From the NCBI GenBank assembly GCA_965214875.1, contig OZ243980.1:248001-312000 (forward strand): DNA of 64,000 nt, in the 5' to 3' direction. The notes under the pieces are model-generated. The model did not search any database. It was given only the letters and a program-made list of their open reading frames with translations, and was not told where the DNA came from. The stretch comes from CBDAUN01 sp965214875 (GTDB taxonomy: Bacteria > Pseudomonadota > Gammaproteobacteria > Arenicellales > JAJDZL01). Both the position numbers and the translations under genes were made by a program. Below are positions 35,346-45,221 of the stretch, in pieces; the first letter of the stretch is position 1, and the number at the start of each line of letters is the position of its first letter.

Positions 35346-36766
35346 TGTTGCGGCAAACCAAAATCGTCGCGACTCTGGGGCCGGCGACCGACCCTTCGCC
35401 GGTAACCGATAAAATCATTCGCAAGGGCATCAATGTTGTGCGCATCAATTTCTCCCATGGCGATGCAGATGCGCAGCGAAAGCGTGTGGAGCGAATTCGC
35501 AAGCATGCCCGCAAGCAAAAGCGGGTGGTCGGAATTCTTGCTGACCTTCAAGGCCCGAAAATTCGAATTGCCAGATTCAAGCACGGCCCGATCGAGCTGA
35601 GCGAGGGGAGCAAGTTCGTACTCAATGCGGATTTGGGTCACGATGAGGGCGCTGCCGATCAGGTCGGCCTCACCTATCGGAATCTGCCGAAAGATGTCAA
35701 GCTCGGCGACGTGCTGGTTGTCGATGATGGCAGCATTGTATTGCGCGTTACCGCAGTGCTGGCGCCGAAGATAACGACTGAAGTGCTGGTCGGCGGAGCG
35801 CTGTCCGATTCAAAGGGCATCAATCGCCAAGGCGGCGGCCTGACCGCGGAGTCTCTGACGCCCAAGGACCACGACGATATCCGCACGGCAGGCGAGATCG
35901 ATGTGGACTACCTCGCGGTATCGTTCGTGCGCAATCGGGTCGATGTCGAGATCGCAAGGGAGCTGCTGCGCGCAACCGGCTGCCAAGGCGGGATCATTTC
36001 CAAGATTGAGCGTGTCGAGGCGGTCGAGAACATGGAAGAGATTATCACCGCCTCCGACGGAATCATGATCGCTAGAGGCGATCTAGCGGTTGAAATCGGC
36101 GATGCCAAATTGCCCGGCGTGCAAAAGCGGCTGATTCGGACAGCGCGCGAGAGAAACTGCCTGACCATTACTGCAACGCAGATGATGCAGTCGATGACCG
36201 AGAATACGCAGCCGACGCGCGCGGAAGTGCTGGATGTGGCGAACGCAGTTCTGGACGGCACCGATGCGGTGATGCTGTCGCAAGAATCGGCAGTAGGGCG
36301 ACATCCTTCGAAAGTGGTTTCGGCGCTTGATCGCATCTGCCGCGGCAGCGAGCTGACCGACAATGAAATCAAGCTGCCGACCCAAGTGCGCGGTCGATAC
36401 ATCAACACGGAGGAAGCCATAGCGACTGCCGCCATGCGTACCGCGGAATCATTCAACATTGTGGCTATCGTCGCGCTGACAGAATCCGGCAGCACTGCGA
36501 AGTGGCTGTCGCGGCTGCTGGTCGGCATTCCGATCTATGCGGTTTCAAGTCATGCCGCAACTCACCGCAAGGTCAGCCTGTTTAGGGGAGTTCATCCGAT
36601 CAACTTCGAGCCAAGCGCTCAATCCGATACCCGCATCGATCGGCAAGTGGTTGATGAACTGCTGCAGCGCGGCATCATCGCCAAGGGCGATCGGGTCATC
36701 GTTACCAAAGGCGATATCATGGGTGAGGAAGGCGGAACGAATACGATGAAAATCGTGACCGTTTGA
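35342..36766 (+). CDS. pyk: Pyruvate kinase
   Basis: Makes pyruvate and ATP from phosphoenolpyruvate. The 474-residue protein starts RQTKIVATLGPATDP, with INFSHGDAD, the ISKIERVEAVENMEEI metal-site lysine block, GIMIARGDLAVEIG and ITATQMMQSM. The B-domain is present (QGPKIRIARF onward). It overlaps pgk as ATGA and ends 47 bases before the aldolase gene. Confidence 0.95.
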   Translation: MMLRQTKIVATLGPATDPSPVTDKIIRKGINVVRINFSHGDADAQRKRVERIRKHARKQKRVVGILADLQGPKIRIARFKHGPIELSEGSKFVLNADLGHDEGAADQVGLTYRNLPKDVKLGDVLVVDDGSIVLRVTAVLAPKITTEVLVGGALSDSKGINRQGGGLTAESLTPKDHDDIRTAGEIDVDYLAVSFVRNRVDVEIARELLRATGCQGGIISKIERVEAVENMEEIITASDGIMIARGDLAVEIGDAKLPGVQKRLIRTARERNCLTITATQMMQSMTENTQPTRAEVLDVANAVLDGTDAVMLSQESAVGRHPSKVVSALDRICRGSELTDNEIKLPTQVRGRYINTEEAIATAAMRTAESFNIVAIVALTESGSTAKWLSRLLVGIPIYAVSSHAATHRKVSLFRGVHPINFEPSAQSDTRIDRQVVDELLQRGIIAKGDRVIVTKGDIMGEEGGTNTMKIVTV

Positions 36767-36813
36767 GCATGGCATCGTCAAACAGTAGAATAAGCTCGTG
36801 CGGAGGCGAGAAT

Positions 36814-37839
36814 ATGGATAAAGGGCAACTTGAACTGACTGCCAAAGAGATGGTCTCTCCCGGCAGAGGCATCCTCGCGATGGATGAAAGCAATCCGACC
36901 TGCGAAAGCAGGTTTGTCAAGCTTGGCGTCGAATGTACCGAATTGACGCGCCGGAGCTACCGCGAACTGCTGGTAACAACCCCGGATCTTGCAAAATACA
37001 TTAGCGGGGCGATTCTGTTCGATGAGACGATTCGCCAAACGGTGCTAGATGGCGTGCCGTTTCCCGAGTATCTTGACCGCATTGGCATTGTTCCCGGAAT
37101 CAAGGTGGATAAGGGCGCGAAGCCTTTGGCGCTGCACAGCGGCGAGAAGGTGACGGAAGGGCTGGACGGCTTGCGCGAACGGTTGCAAGAGTATGCGTCG
37201 ATGGGGGCTCGATTTGCAAAATGGCGAGCGGTCATTACGATCGGAAACGATATGCCTTCGCAGGCTTGCATTGCTGCGAACGCGCATGCGCTGGCTCGCT
37301 ATGCGGCCCTGTGTCAAGAATCCGGGGTTGTCCCGATTGTCGAACCTGAAGTGCTGATGGACGGCTGTCACACCATTGAGCGGTGTCGCGAGGTAACTGA
37401 GCAGGTCTTGCTTGATGTCTTTCAGGCGCTTGCCGCCCAGAATGTTCATCTGAAAGGAACGGTACTCAAGCCCAATATGGTAGTGTCAGGCATCAATTGC
37501 GCCAAGCAGGCTGAGGTCGATGAAGTTGCCGAACAAACTGTTCGCTGTCTTCTGACTGCCGTGCCGCCTGAAGTTCCTGGCATTGCATTTTTATCTGGCG
37601 GGCAGTCCGACGAATTGGCGACGCTGCATCTTGATGCGATGAACCGGCTAGATGTGGCGCGGCCTTGGAAGTTGACATTTTCCTACGGCCGGGCGCTTCA
37701 GCAAGCGCCGATGAAGGCGTGGGCGGGCAATGACGGCAATTCTGATGAAGTGCATCGCCAAGCTGCGAGGCGCGCGATGGTGAACGCCGCCGCGTCAAAA
37801 GGCGAGTATGACGCTTCTATGGAGCAGCTGCGCGGCTAA
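36814..37839 (+). CDS. Fructose-bisphosphate aldolase, class I
   Basis: Schiff-base aldolase of 341 residues that splits fructose-1,6-bisphosphate. PGRGILAMDESNPTCESRF and VHLKGTVLKPNMVVSG (with the Schiff-base Lys) and FLSGGQSDELA are class I blocks. ATG 36814 is chosen because GGAGGCGAGAAT lies just before it, and the longer frame from 36763 adds no homology. Class I enzymes are less usual than class II in bacteria but common next to pgk/pyk in several proteobacterial groups. Last gene of the glycolytic operon. Confidence 0.93.
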   Translation: MDKGQLELTAKEMVSPGRGILAMDESNPTCESRFVKLGVECTELTRRSYRELLVTTPDLAKYISGAILFDETIRQTVLDGVPFPEYLDRIGIVPGIKVDKGAKPLALHSGEKVTEGLDGLRERLQEYASMGARFAKWRAVITIGNDMPSQACIAANAHALARYAALCQESGVVPIVEPEVLMDGCHTIERCREVTEQVLLDVFQALAAQNVHLKGTVLKPNMVVSGINCAKQAEVDEVAEQTVRCLLTAVPPEVPGIAFLSGGQSDELATLHLDAMNRLDVARPWKLTFSYGRALQQAPMKAWAGNDGNSDEVHRQAARRAMVNAAASKGEYDASMEQLRG

Positions 37840-37862
37840 CGGCTAAGCTCGCGCCGGCCGAT

Positions 37863-38096
37863 ATGGCGATCAAGGTTCTATTTTTTGCCTCGCTGGCGGA
37901 TTCGGTTGGTCATCGGGCGATGACTATCGAAAGCGCAGACATTCAAACAGCGCGCGATGTCTGGGAGGCTTGCATTGAAGATGCCGGCATCCCCGACAAT
38001 GCCCTGGTCGCCTTGAACATGGAATACGCCGAGATGGAGGACCGTGTCAAGGATGGTGATGAAGTCGCATTTTTCCCGCCCGTGACAGGGGGCTAG
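37863..38096 (+). CDS. moaD: Molybdopterin synthase sulfur carrier subunit
   Basis: A 77-residue beta-grasp sulfur carrier ending FFPPVTGG, the di-glycine tail that MoeB adenylates and that is turned into a thiocarboxylate. It delivers sulfur to precursor Z in complex with MoaE. The stop is one base from the moaE GTG, so the two subunits are translated together. MoeB is at 47011. Confidence 0.93.
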   Translation: MAIKVLFFASLADSVGHRAMTIESADIQTARDVWEACIEDAGIPDNALVALNMEYAEMEDRVKDGDEVAFFPPVTGG

Positions 38097-38097
38097 T

Positions 38098-38595
38098 GTG
38101 CGAATAGAAGTAATCGAGCATCCATTCGATCCGTGGCGCGAGATCGTCAAGCACAGCGAGATGCTTGCTAAAGGTTCGATTGGCGCGACCGCCGCATTTG
38201 TCGGTTCGATGCGCGACTTCAATGAAGGCGACAGCGTCTTGGAGATGGCGCTGGATCACTATGAGGGAATGACCCAGCGGCATCTTGAAAGCCTTGCAAG
38301 CGAGATGATGACGCAATATGAACTGACCGACCTGCTGATGATGCATCGGGTCGGAAGGGTCACGCCGGGCGAAGCCATCGTGGTGGTAGCGGTGTGGTCG
38401 GCGCATCGGGCGCAGGCATTGGCAGCGTGCGAGCAAATGGTGGAATATCTCAAGTCGAAGGCGCCGTTTTGGAAAAAGGAGACGCTTTCGCAAGGCGGTG
38501 TTCGCTGGGTGGAAAACAACACGGCATCGCGAACTGCACTTTATGGCTATCGAGAGGTGAGCAATGACAGCAATGGACAACGAAACACGAACTGA
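38098..38595 (+). CDS. moaE: Molybdopterin synthase catalytic subunit
   Basis: A 165-residue catalytic subunit that inserts sulfur into precursor Z. GATAAFVGSMRDFNEGD, LDHYEGMTQRHLE, VGRVTPGEAIVVVAVWSAHR and KAPFWKKETL are typical. Starts with GTG at 38098 directly after moaD. The C-terminal 32 bases overlap the DUF1244 gene. Confidence 0.93.
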   Translation: MRIEVIEHPFDPWREIVKHSEMLAKGSIGATAAFVGSMRDFNEGDSVLEMALDHYEGMTQRHLESLASEMMTQYELTDLLMMHRVGRVTPGEAIVVVAVWSAHRAQALAACEQMVEYLKSKAPFWKKETLSQGGVRWVENNTASRTALYGYREVSNDSNGQRNTN

Positions 38596-38878
38596 AATCG
38601 AAGCGGCGTCGTTTCGGCGCCTAGTCGAGCATTTTCGTGCCCATACCGAAGTTCAGAACATCGATTTGATGAATTTGGCCGATTTTTGCCGAAATTGCCT
38701 ATCAAAATGGTATCGGGCTGAAGCCGAAGAGCGCGGTTGCGAGATGAGCTATGAGGATGCGCGAGAGATCATCTACGGCATGCCGTATTCGCAATGGAAA
38801 GATCAATATCAGCTAGCGGCGACAGCCGAGCAGAAAGCCGCCTACCAAGCGCGGCAGGCGGCAAAGCAGGCGGAATAG
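38564..38878 (+). CDS. DUF1244 family protein
   Basis: A 104-residue conserved small protein of unknown function (SMc04008-like). VEHFRAHTEVQNIDLMNLAD, FCRNCLSKWYRAEAEE and IIYGMPYSQWKDQYQ match DUF1244. GAGGTGA lies six bases before ATG 38564, which supports this start despite overlap with moaE. Confidence 0.88.
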   Translation: MTAMDNETRTEIEAASFRRLVEHFRAHTEVQNIDLMNLADFCRNCLSKWYRAEAEERGCEMSYEDAREIIYGMPYSQWKDQYQLAATAEQKAAYQARQAAKQAE

Positions 38879-38903
38879 ACCGCTTTTTTGACTTCGAGGA
38901 GCA

Positions 38904-39353
38904 ATGCGCATGTCAATTGTCGTTCACGCGCTATCTGCCGGCGATCAGGCAAATTGGCGCCAGTTGTGGACGGAGTATCTCGAGTTTTACGAGACTGAAG
39001 TATCAGAAGCGGTCTACCAATCAACCTTTGAGCGGCTGACTTGTACCGATCAGCCATGCTTCAGCGGATATCTTGCCTTTATCAATGGCGCGGCTGTTGG
39101 ATTGGTGCAAAGCGTCTACCATCCAACTCTATGGCAAATCGGAGATGTTTGCTATCTGCATGACTTGTATACCGTGCCGAATGCAAGGGGCAAGGGTGTT
39201 GCGCGGACATTGATTGAAACTGTCTGTCGGGAAGCCGCAGCCAGAGGGGTGGATCGGGTCTACTGGCTGACTCACGAAAACAATGCTGTCGCAAGGCGGC
39301 TATATGACAAGGTGGCGGTCCGATCCGGATTGATCGAATACAGTCGCGAATAG
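38904..39353 (+). CDS. GNAT family N-acetyltransferase
   Basis: A 149-residue acetyltransferase. LHDLYTVPNARGKGVARTLI is the acetyl-CoA-binding motif A, and WLTHENNAVARRLYDKVAV the C-terminal block. Substrate unknown. GAGGAG lies just before ATG 38904. It marks the end of the clean housekeeping block; degraded sequence begins at once downstream. Confidence 0.85.
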   Translation: MRMSIVVHALSAGDQANWRQLWTEYLEFYETEVSEAVYQSTFERLTCTDQPCFSGYLAFINGAAVGLVQSVYHPTLWQIGDVCYLHDLYTVPNARGKGVARTLIETVCREAAARGVDRVYWLTHENNAVARRLYDKVAVRSGLIEYSRE

Positions 39354-39626
39354 GCAAGGATTGAATTTGATGCGGCGCGGTTGGAGGCCGACAAAGCCGC
39401 AACCGGCGGCTATGGCCTCGCGAAAAAATTACGAATTCTGCATCAGCGATGGGCTGAAAAATTCGTTCTTCAAGGGAGGCTTGACACCCGGCGAGCCCTG
39501 TTTCGCGGTGCATAGGCCGCACTTTGAAAATCAGGCACTAGGCGCAGGCGATTTGGTTGGCTATGGCGCGACTGTCAGCCGCGCTGCTGGCGAGCGGTGC
39601 CCGCAGGCCGCAAGCGGTGCTATCGC
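39354..39626 (+). other. Unassigned stretch before the tandem duplication
   Basis: A plus-strand frame from 39361 (YEFCISDGLKNSFFKGG) runs into the duplicated block but matches nothing I recognise. Its last ~25 bases already match the sequence at 41071-41113, so this is probably the worn edge of another copy of the duplicated unit. Confidence 0.3.
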
Positions 39627-39646
39627 GAATGCCCGCCAAATTGAAA

Positions 39647-40009
39647 CTATGGCATCGGCAATCGCGAAAAGAGTATGCCGAATCCGCCGATCATTATGCC
39701 GAATCCGCCGACCGTGACCGCCATCTGCACCCCGACCACCCACTTCAGCCAGGTCAGGCCGCTTTCGACATTCTTGATCCTGGCATCGAACTCGGTGCGC
39801 AGCTTCTCGATATCAGTACCAAGTTCAGCTCTGACTAGATTGATATCGGCACCAAGCGCGGCTTTGGCGAGATCGACATCGGCCTTGGTTGCAAGGTCGC
39901 CCTGGCTTTTTTTGACAACCATGGCAATGGCCTCAGCCTGCGCCATCTCGATGCCGGCCTTGTGCAAATCCTTCGATGCGGTTAAAGTGTCAAATGCTGC
40001 ATTCGCCAT
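39647..40009 (-). CDS. Small coiled-coil membrane protein (DUF1640-like), copy 1
   Basis: A 120-residue protein. N-terminal FDTLTASKDLHKAGIEMAQA and EAIAMVVKKSQGDLATKADV resemble DUF1640, followed by a heptad-rich helix with an 11-residue repeat (LAKAALGADIN), and a C-terminal membrane segment (WVVGVQMAVTVGGFG). The end holds an internal IMIGGFG repeat not present in copy 2. Such proteins are anchored by the tail with the coil in the cytoplasm; function unknown. Upstream DNA has been replaced by methyltransferase sequence, so expression is doubtful. Confidence 0.6.
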   Translation of the reverse strand: MANAAFDTLTASKDLHKAGIEMAQAEAIAMVVKKSQGDLATKADVDLAKAALGADINLVRAELGTDIEKLRTEFDARIKNVESGLTWLKWVVGVQMAVTVGGFGIMIGGFGILFSRLPMP

Positions 40010-40019
40010 GTGAATATAT

Positions 40020-41165
40020 TACGATATTCCTTCCGCCGGCGTTGATCTTTTTGCAAGCCCGCTCTTTATTGCTCTTGCAGAAAAGCGCCTTGATATCGAT
40101 AAAGGAATTCTGGCAACGGTCAATCCGGTCGTTGCCTTGACCGCTGCGTCCAATCTGCAACAGCGCATCATGCTTGCCAAACGTTTCCAAATTCACACGA
40201 TACTGGCCTGTCATCAGTCTGGCCAAGCCAACATCAGTCAAAACATGCTGATCAACGAGAGCATGGTAATTGCTAAAAGACGTAAAGGCGAAAGACCGCC
40301 GATGCGAATTATCAGCCTTGATCGATTTCCGACAGATGAGAATAGAGCGGCAGGCGTTGCAAAAGTGCATTTCGGAGTGTGGAGGCAGTTCACTATCGGA
40401 TGAATGGGGCGAGATTTCTCCGTGGTCAGCAAAACGCATAGAGGCAGGCAATTGGTCCGTTGCTGTAATGCGGTCGTCTTTGCTTGAGGAAATGGTTGCT
40501 GGAATATCGGAACCAACAGATATTTTATTTGCTGTCGGGCAAGACGCTTCCACAGCATGGCCTGCAGCGACCACTGACGAAAGACCTCGCATTGGCAATA
40601 GCTGGTTTCCAATTCACGAGTTGAACCCAAGCCAAGAGAAACTATTGTCGGTATGTATCAATTCGGCAATGGAACATTTGCAACTGATGCGTTTCCCTAC
40701 ACGAAAGCTAAATTTGCATCGCAAATCAAGTCGGTAGATTTAAGGGTGCATGATATTCACAACGTAATCACTTAAGCGATGCTGGAAAGAAAATCAAAAT
40801 ATGGATGGACCGCAATATAGGTATAGCGAATGCGATATTCTGCGGATTTGGGATGTGAGGCTGTCGTTGAGGCTTTAGGATGGAGCAGAAATCACCTCGA
40901 AACAATGCGGATGCAAATCCATGAGGAATCGGATGTGAGAAGGCTTGGGCGTGAATAATGTGCTTGAGATGACCGGACGGCAAAAGATCAGCAAAATACG
41001 GGATAAAAGCGACCTATTGAGCTACCTAGGGCAACCACTGCACATCAATGGATACACCGACATCATGGCCCCTGCAGACCGCAAGCGATATGGCCGAATG
41101 CTGAGCTTCGGGGATGCCCGCCAAATTGGAAACTATGGCATCGGCAATCGCGAAAAGAGTATGCC
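40020..41165 (+). pseudogene. DNA methyltransferase-like gene, degenerate
   Basis: Pieces in changing frames resemble a class I, N6-type DNA methyltransferase of a restriction-like locus: FIALAEKRLDIDKGILATVN, ACHQSGQANISQNMLINESM, then WGEISPWSAKRIEAGNWS, CINSAMEHLQLMRFPTRKL, and a last part DLLSYLGQPLHINGYTDIMA. The front, with the AdoMet site, is missing, and several frameshifts and stops separate the parts. I infer the family from the order of these blocks; a profile search would settle it. Confidence 0.5.
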
Positions 41166-41495
41166 GAATCCGCCTACTGTGATCGCCATTTGCACCCCGA
41201 CCACCCACTTCAGCCAGGTCAAGCCGCTTTCGACATTCTTGATCCTGGCATCGAACTCGGTGCGCAGCTTCTCGAGTTCAGCTCTGACTAGATCGATATC
41301 GGCACCAAGCGCGGCTTTGGCCAGATTGATATCGGCACCAAGCGCGGCTTTGGCGAGATCGACATCGGCCTTGGTTGCAAGGTCGCCCTGGCTTTTTTTG
41401 ACAACCATGGCAATGGCCTCAGCCTGCGCCATCTCGATGCCGGCCTTGTGCAAATCCTTCGATGCGGTTAAAGTGTCAAATGCTGCATTCGCCAT
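41133..41495 (-). CDS. Small coiled-coil membrane protein (DUF1640-like), copy 2
   Basis: Nearly identical to copy 1, 120 residues. Differs by a tandem LAKAALGADIN / LAKAALGADID repeat, showing repeat expansion in the coil, and by the lack of the second glycine-rich repeat at the tail. It also lies antisense to methyltransferase debris. Function unknown. Distant relatives with the same design are at 61282 and 62211. Confidence 0.6.
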   Translation of the reverse strand: MANAAFDTLTASKDLHKAGIEMAQAEAIAMVVKKSQGDLATKADVDLAKAALGADINLAKAALGADIDLVRAELEKLRTEFDARIKNVESGLTWLKWVVGVQMAITVGGFGILFSRLPMP

Positions 41496-41499
41496 GTGA

Positions 41500-41834
41500 A
41501 TATATTACGATATTCCTTCCGCCGGCGTTGATCTTTTTGCAAGCCCGCTCTTTATTGCTCTTGCAGAAAAGCGCCTTGATATCGATAAAGGAATTCTGGC
41601 AACGGTCAATCCGGTCGTTGCCTTGACCGCTGCGTCCAATCTGCAACAGCGCATCATGCTTGCCAAACGTTTCCAAATTCACACGATACTGGCCTGTTAT
41701 CAGTCTGGCCAAGCCAACATCAGTCAAAACATGCTGATCAACGAGAGCATGGTAATTGCTAAAAGACGTAAAGGCGAAAGACCGCCGATGCGAATTATCA
41801 GCCTTGATCGATTTCCGACAGATGAGAATAGAGC
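41500..41834 (+). pseudogene. Methyltransferase fragment, second copy
   Basis: Second copy of the block FIALAEKRLDIDKGILATVN to RFPTDENRA, virtually identical to 40020-40347. It ends at the IS256 remnant. Confidence 0.6.
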
Positions 41835-42535
41835 TATTGCCAAAAGCAGTGCTTGGCGGCCGGGCGGCATTCAAGCGGCCATCTGGTCGTTCGGGTTTTC
41901 CGCCTCGATTCCGTCTTTGAATTGCATCCCTTCCACCACCTTTCCAAGCTTTCTAAATCCGCTCAGGCGCCGCCAGCGCCGCTCGGCGCACAGTCCGAGC
42001 TCGGACACAGCATGCACAGCATCCGCTGGCGGCTCAAACATCCCCTCGAGCGCTTGGCGCGGTGCCGGACCGTCGCGAACGTCGACTCGATCGGGCTGGC
42101 GGTGCGGATGCTCTGTCAGTGCGCGGCGGGAAAATCGTAGAAGGCCAGCAGCTCGTCGTGGTCCTCCGGCAGCTTCTCAGCCGCCTTCGGATATTTTTCG
42201 CCATAAGCATCGACAAACGCCTTGAACGTGGACTCGGCATTAAGCCATCCAGATCTGCTGCAGCGCCTGCTTGGCACGGGGCAGGACGCTTTTGGGCAGG
42301 ACGTTCAGGATGCTGCCCGCTTTATGGAACCGGCAGCGCCGGTGGCGGGTGTGCGGATGCGCCTGGTCCGGCGCGGCCCAGAACCCTAGGGCCCCGTCGC
42401 TGGCCGCCACCAGGGCGCACAGCTTGACATCCTCGGCTCGAAGCCCGCAGCAGATCCGTCCGCCCGGATGCAGGCTCAGCGGCGATCGGACAGGTCGGAC
42501 CGCCGCCATTGCTCCATCAATGGCATTCTGACAAG
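41835..42535 (-). mobile_element. IS256-family remnant
   Basis: The minus strand encodes the second half of an IS256 transposase: ALGFWAAPDQAHPHTRHRRC, RFHKAGSILNVLPKSVLPRA and KQALQQIWMA, then in another frame KYPKAAEKLPEDHDELLAFY and a terminal IESTFATVR-like part. The 3' end, TTGCCAAAAGCAGTGCTT, is also present alone at 62831. The N-terminal half and other end are missing, and frameshifts are present. Confidence 0.75.
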
Positions 42536-42699
42536 AGGCGACGTTTTCTAGCGGACGCAAGCTTTTGACAATGCGGGGAAAGATGGCCGGTTCAGACATT
42601 TTCGCCGAGCGGGTTGACCATTGCCCCTGCATGCCCGATAGCAGATTGCCCGAACGCTTACGCGCACTGCGCGGGCGGATATAGGCGAGGGGATCCGAA

Positions 42700-43810
42700 G
42701 ATGTACGAGAGCATTGCGAAGCTGAAGCCGGGCACGTTTTGCGGGCGGCGCGCCGGCAGTTGACCGAGGCCGGGCGCACGGCGGAGCTGTTTCCAGCGCT
42801 GAGCCGCAAGGAGCTGGCTCGGATGGTGTGCGAGCATCTGGACTAGCGCACCGGTTCCGGCGATGACAGCGTGCATGCGGGCCTGAAGTTGCTTGAGCGC
42901 GGCTTGTCCGAACTGAGCGAGGTGTCGCTCGAGGCGGCGCAGTCCGACGAGCAAGGATATCGCCGGCCGGGGCGCCTGCTGTTCCAGCGTGCCTCGAACA
43001 GGCTTCGGTGCCGCGACGAGCGGATCGGCTGGGACGGCGGGGGGGGGGCAATCGGCGGCTGGAGCGGGCGGTCTGCAACTCGAGGCTGCCGGTCCTGCCG
43101 CGGGTGCGGGCGGAGAATCTGGCGAGCCATGCGCTGTCGCTGGCGGCCTCGGCGACGAGCGGCTCGAACGCTGGCGCGGGCGGCGGCTGTTTGCGGTCGA
43201 CGGCACCAAGATCAGTGTGCCGCGCGAGCTGCTCGAGGACGGTTGCAGCCTGCCGAGTCCGGGCGCCCGCTGCCCGCAGGGCCTGTCCAGCTGCCCGCAT
43301 CTCCCGGACGACCGCATGCCGATCGACTTCGAGCTTTCGGCGCGCCTTTGCGAGCGCAGCCTGGCGGCGCATCCGCCGCGCCTGAGTGCCGGCGATGTCG
43401 CGGCCCGCGCCGGCTGCCCGTTCGAGCTCCTATGGGGCCATGTCCGCCGGAATGTCCACTGCGTGTTCCGCCTGTAGCGCAACGCAGTTCGAGCGGTTCA
43501 TCGAAAGCGAGCACATCGCGACCGAAGGCGAGGATTTCTTCATCGCCGCCACGCTGGCCGATGCCGAGCGGTTCCACGCCCGCACCAAGCGTGGGGTCCG
43601 CCAGGAGCTTTTCGCCCATTCCGTGCTCGGGCATATGCAGCTGGCCGCCGAAGCGGTCTCGAATATTGTCGGGGGCATCGCCTCGCGCATAGCAAGGCGC
43701 GGCCCGGACGGTCGTATCCGAGAGTGTCGAAGTGCCCCGACGACCGCTTACGCAACTCGAACCGCAAATCCGGCAAGGTGGCGCTGCCGGCAGCGTGGCG
43801 GCGCGCCTTC
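42700..43810 (+). mobile_element. IS4-type transposase remnant
   Basis: GC-rich, frameshifted remains of an IS4-like element. The N-terminus starts near ATG 42701 (MYESIAKLKPGTFCGRRAGS, then a stop). Later LFAVDGTKISVPRELLEDG (first Asp of DDE), RMPIDFELSARLCERS, VHCVFRL and FERFIESEHIATEGEDFFIA occur in different frames. A G10 run at 43039-43048 breaks one frame. It is inactive. The boundaries are approximate because no inverted ends were identified. Confidence 0.6.
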
Positions 43811-43964
43811 TTGAGTGAATGCGCCCTTTTCCTTAAGTGAATGCCATTGGCCAAGCCCCCTCCCCCTTTTCACTCTGCGGATCAACCGCGAAATAGACGG
43901 CAACGGTGGCACCACCGAAGTCTCTGCATGTGCTACTGGAATCGGTGGTCAACAAGCGGATATG

Positions 43965-44119
43965 TCAGCGTTTATACGCGCCGCCGCAACCGCGCACGTC
44001 CGGGGTGCCGATACCTGTAACGGCCAGGCATCGGAAGTGCACCGCACCGGGCAAGGCTGTCAGCAGGGCGACAATAGCCGTTAATCTAGCAAGGGGGGAG
44101 GTCTGTTTATCGTGTTCAT
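43965..44119 (-). pseudogene. Secreted-protein family member A, short and out of frame
   Basis: ATG 44119 (MNTINRP, then a run of six C) leads out of frame into a stop; adding one C gives LARLTAIVALLTALPGAV, a signal peptide. The remaining protein is very short and ends VRGCGGAYKR, which resembles the GTCGGYGRR tail of member B, so most of the middle has been lost. The start region is almost the same as in member B (ATGAACACGATAAACAG versus ATGAACACGGATAAACAG). Confidence 0.55.
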
Positions 44120-44283
44120 TGTTATGTCCAGATTTACATACTATCCGGTCATGGCACACCTCTCAGGGATAGCCGATGAATTTTCTTTCTGACCCGGCTA
44201 GCCAAAAAGGTCGTTTGTTTCACCCCTCGATTCCCGGAAGTTTGCTGACTGTTATGACCCTGCTCAGCGGTCTCTTCAGATCA

Positions 44284-44906
44284 TTATCGCCGGCCATAGC
44301 CGCCGCATGTACCAATCGCCCCAGATACCAAGCTCTTGTACCGGTTGACCTTGATCGTGGGGGTTTCAATCTCAACCCATAGCTGGTCGTTTATACTGTA
44401 GCCTTTTGGTTGCATCGCCTTGAACGTACCTGTGCCTGTGGTCGAATTAGTTGACGTCCAGTATACGTTCCCAATATGGTCTTCGCCATCCGCAACAGTG
44501 ACGCCGCGGAAGACGTTGGTGGGATTTCCGTTGAAGTCCGTGTATCTCATGGCCGGGTATCCTTGGATGTCTTTGGCAATTAGCCATGCGTTAATATTTT
44601 CTGTTTCAGGCACGGGAGGAGTATTAGGATCATTATCATCATCAGTTGTTATGCCATACCCGATAGATGCGACACCAGTCATCCCGTCTCCGTTCAGAGT
44701 AGCGGTGATGCAGACGCGCTGGCCCCAATTCTCTATCGCCTGCGATTCGTTCTTGGCAACTGCGGTGGTATCCACATTTGTAGAAAAATCCATCTGCGCC
44801 ATCACAGCCGAAGGCAGGGCCAGTGTCAAGGCCGCTAGTGTGGCGACAACAGCCGTTAATCTAGCGAGGAGGGGGGGGGGGGGATGATCTGTTTATCCGT
44901 GTTCAT
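44284..44906 (-). CDS. Secreted protein B with poly-C tract between start and signal peptide
   Basis: ATG 44906 is followed by MNTDKQII and 13 C (plus-strand G-run 44871-44883). In the present state the frame ends in SSLD-stop. One more C would join it to LLARLTAVVATLAALTLALP, SAVMAQ, a signal peptide with cleavage after AQ, and to a ~180-residue exported domain (MDFSTNVDTTAVAKNESQAI... ending GTCGGYGRR). No family recognised; the domain has two cysteines and beta-rich character. No other start codon opens the signal-peptide frame, because a TAA lies just before the tract. This is the arrangement of a phase-variable gene, here OFF. Confidence 0.62.
44871..44883. repeat. G13/C13 homopolymer tract
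   Basis: Thirteen consecutive G on the plus strand lie in the first codons of secreted protein B. Tracts of this length slip easily during replication, and 14 would restore the frame. Confidence 0.85.
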
Positions 44907-45054
44907 TTTGAATTTCCAGGTTAGTTTTCAGGTTGAATATAATTCAAGCCATTGTAACCGATTTGAGTGATCACGTTGCTGGATTATTCAATCCCAAATC
45001 GGCACGTTCAGTGCTGCAGGCGATGATGGGCCGATTTGGGAGCTGGTGGAATTG

Positions 45055-45090
45055 TGTCTGGGGTCAGATGCATGCGGGACTGCCCGGACA
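45055..45090. mobile_element. Solo IS481-type end
   Basis: TGTCTGGGGTCAGATGCATG followed by CGGGACTGCCCGGACA matches the first ~30 bases of the IS481 copy at 17935 and then closes with a complementary CCGGACA. No transposase is attached. It lies in the otherwise empty stretch 44907-45221. Confidence 0.6.
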
Positions 45091-45221
45091 GTTTGACAAT
45101 TAAATTGCTTTGGAGCCTTCGGATGAAGAATATGCAGCGAGCATGCTAAGATCGGTGTCGATTTGGCGGCAGACAGCATGTCTGCGGCTTGGCTTAATTC
45201 AACTACGGAACATTCGATGGC

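Larger units (their letters stand above)
39627..41834. repeat. Tandem duplication, unit about 1487 bases, second copy truncated
   Basis: The sequence 39627-40347 is repeated almost base for base at 41114-41834, an offset of about 1487 bases. Each unit carries a minus-strand coiled-coil gene followed by plus-strand methyltransferase debris. The first unit continues to 41113. The second is cut at 41834, where an IS256 remnant begins. A short in-frame duplication in the coiled-coil region distinguishes the copies. Confidence 0.85.

Noticed and set aside
39598..41835. CRISPR-like repeats
   Set aside because: The repeated sequence is a single large tandem duplication, not short regular repeats with unique spacers.
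43039..43048. G10 run as another phase-variation tract
   Set aside because: It lies inside a decayed IS4-type transposase, away from any start codon or signal peptide, so switching would have no product.
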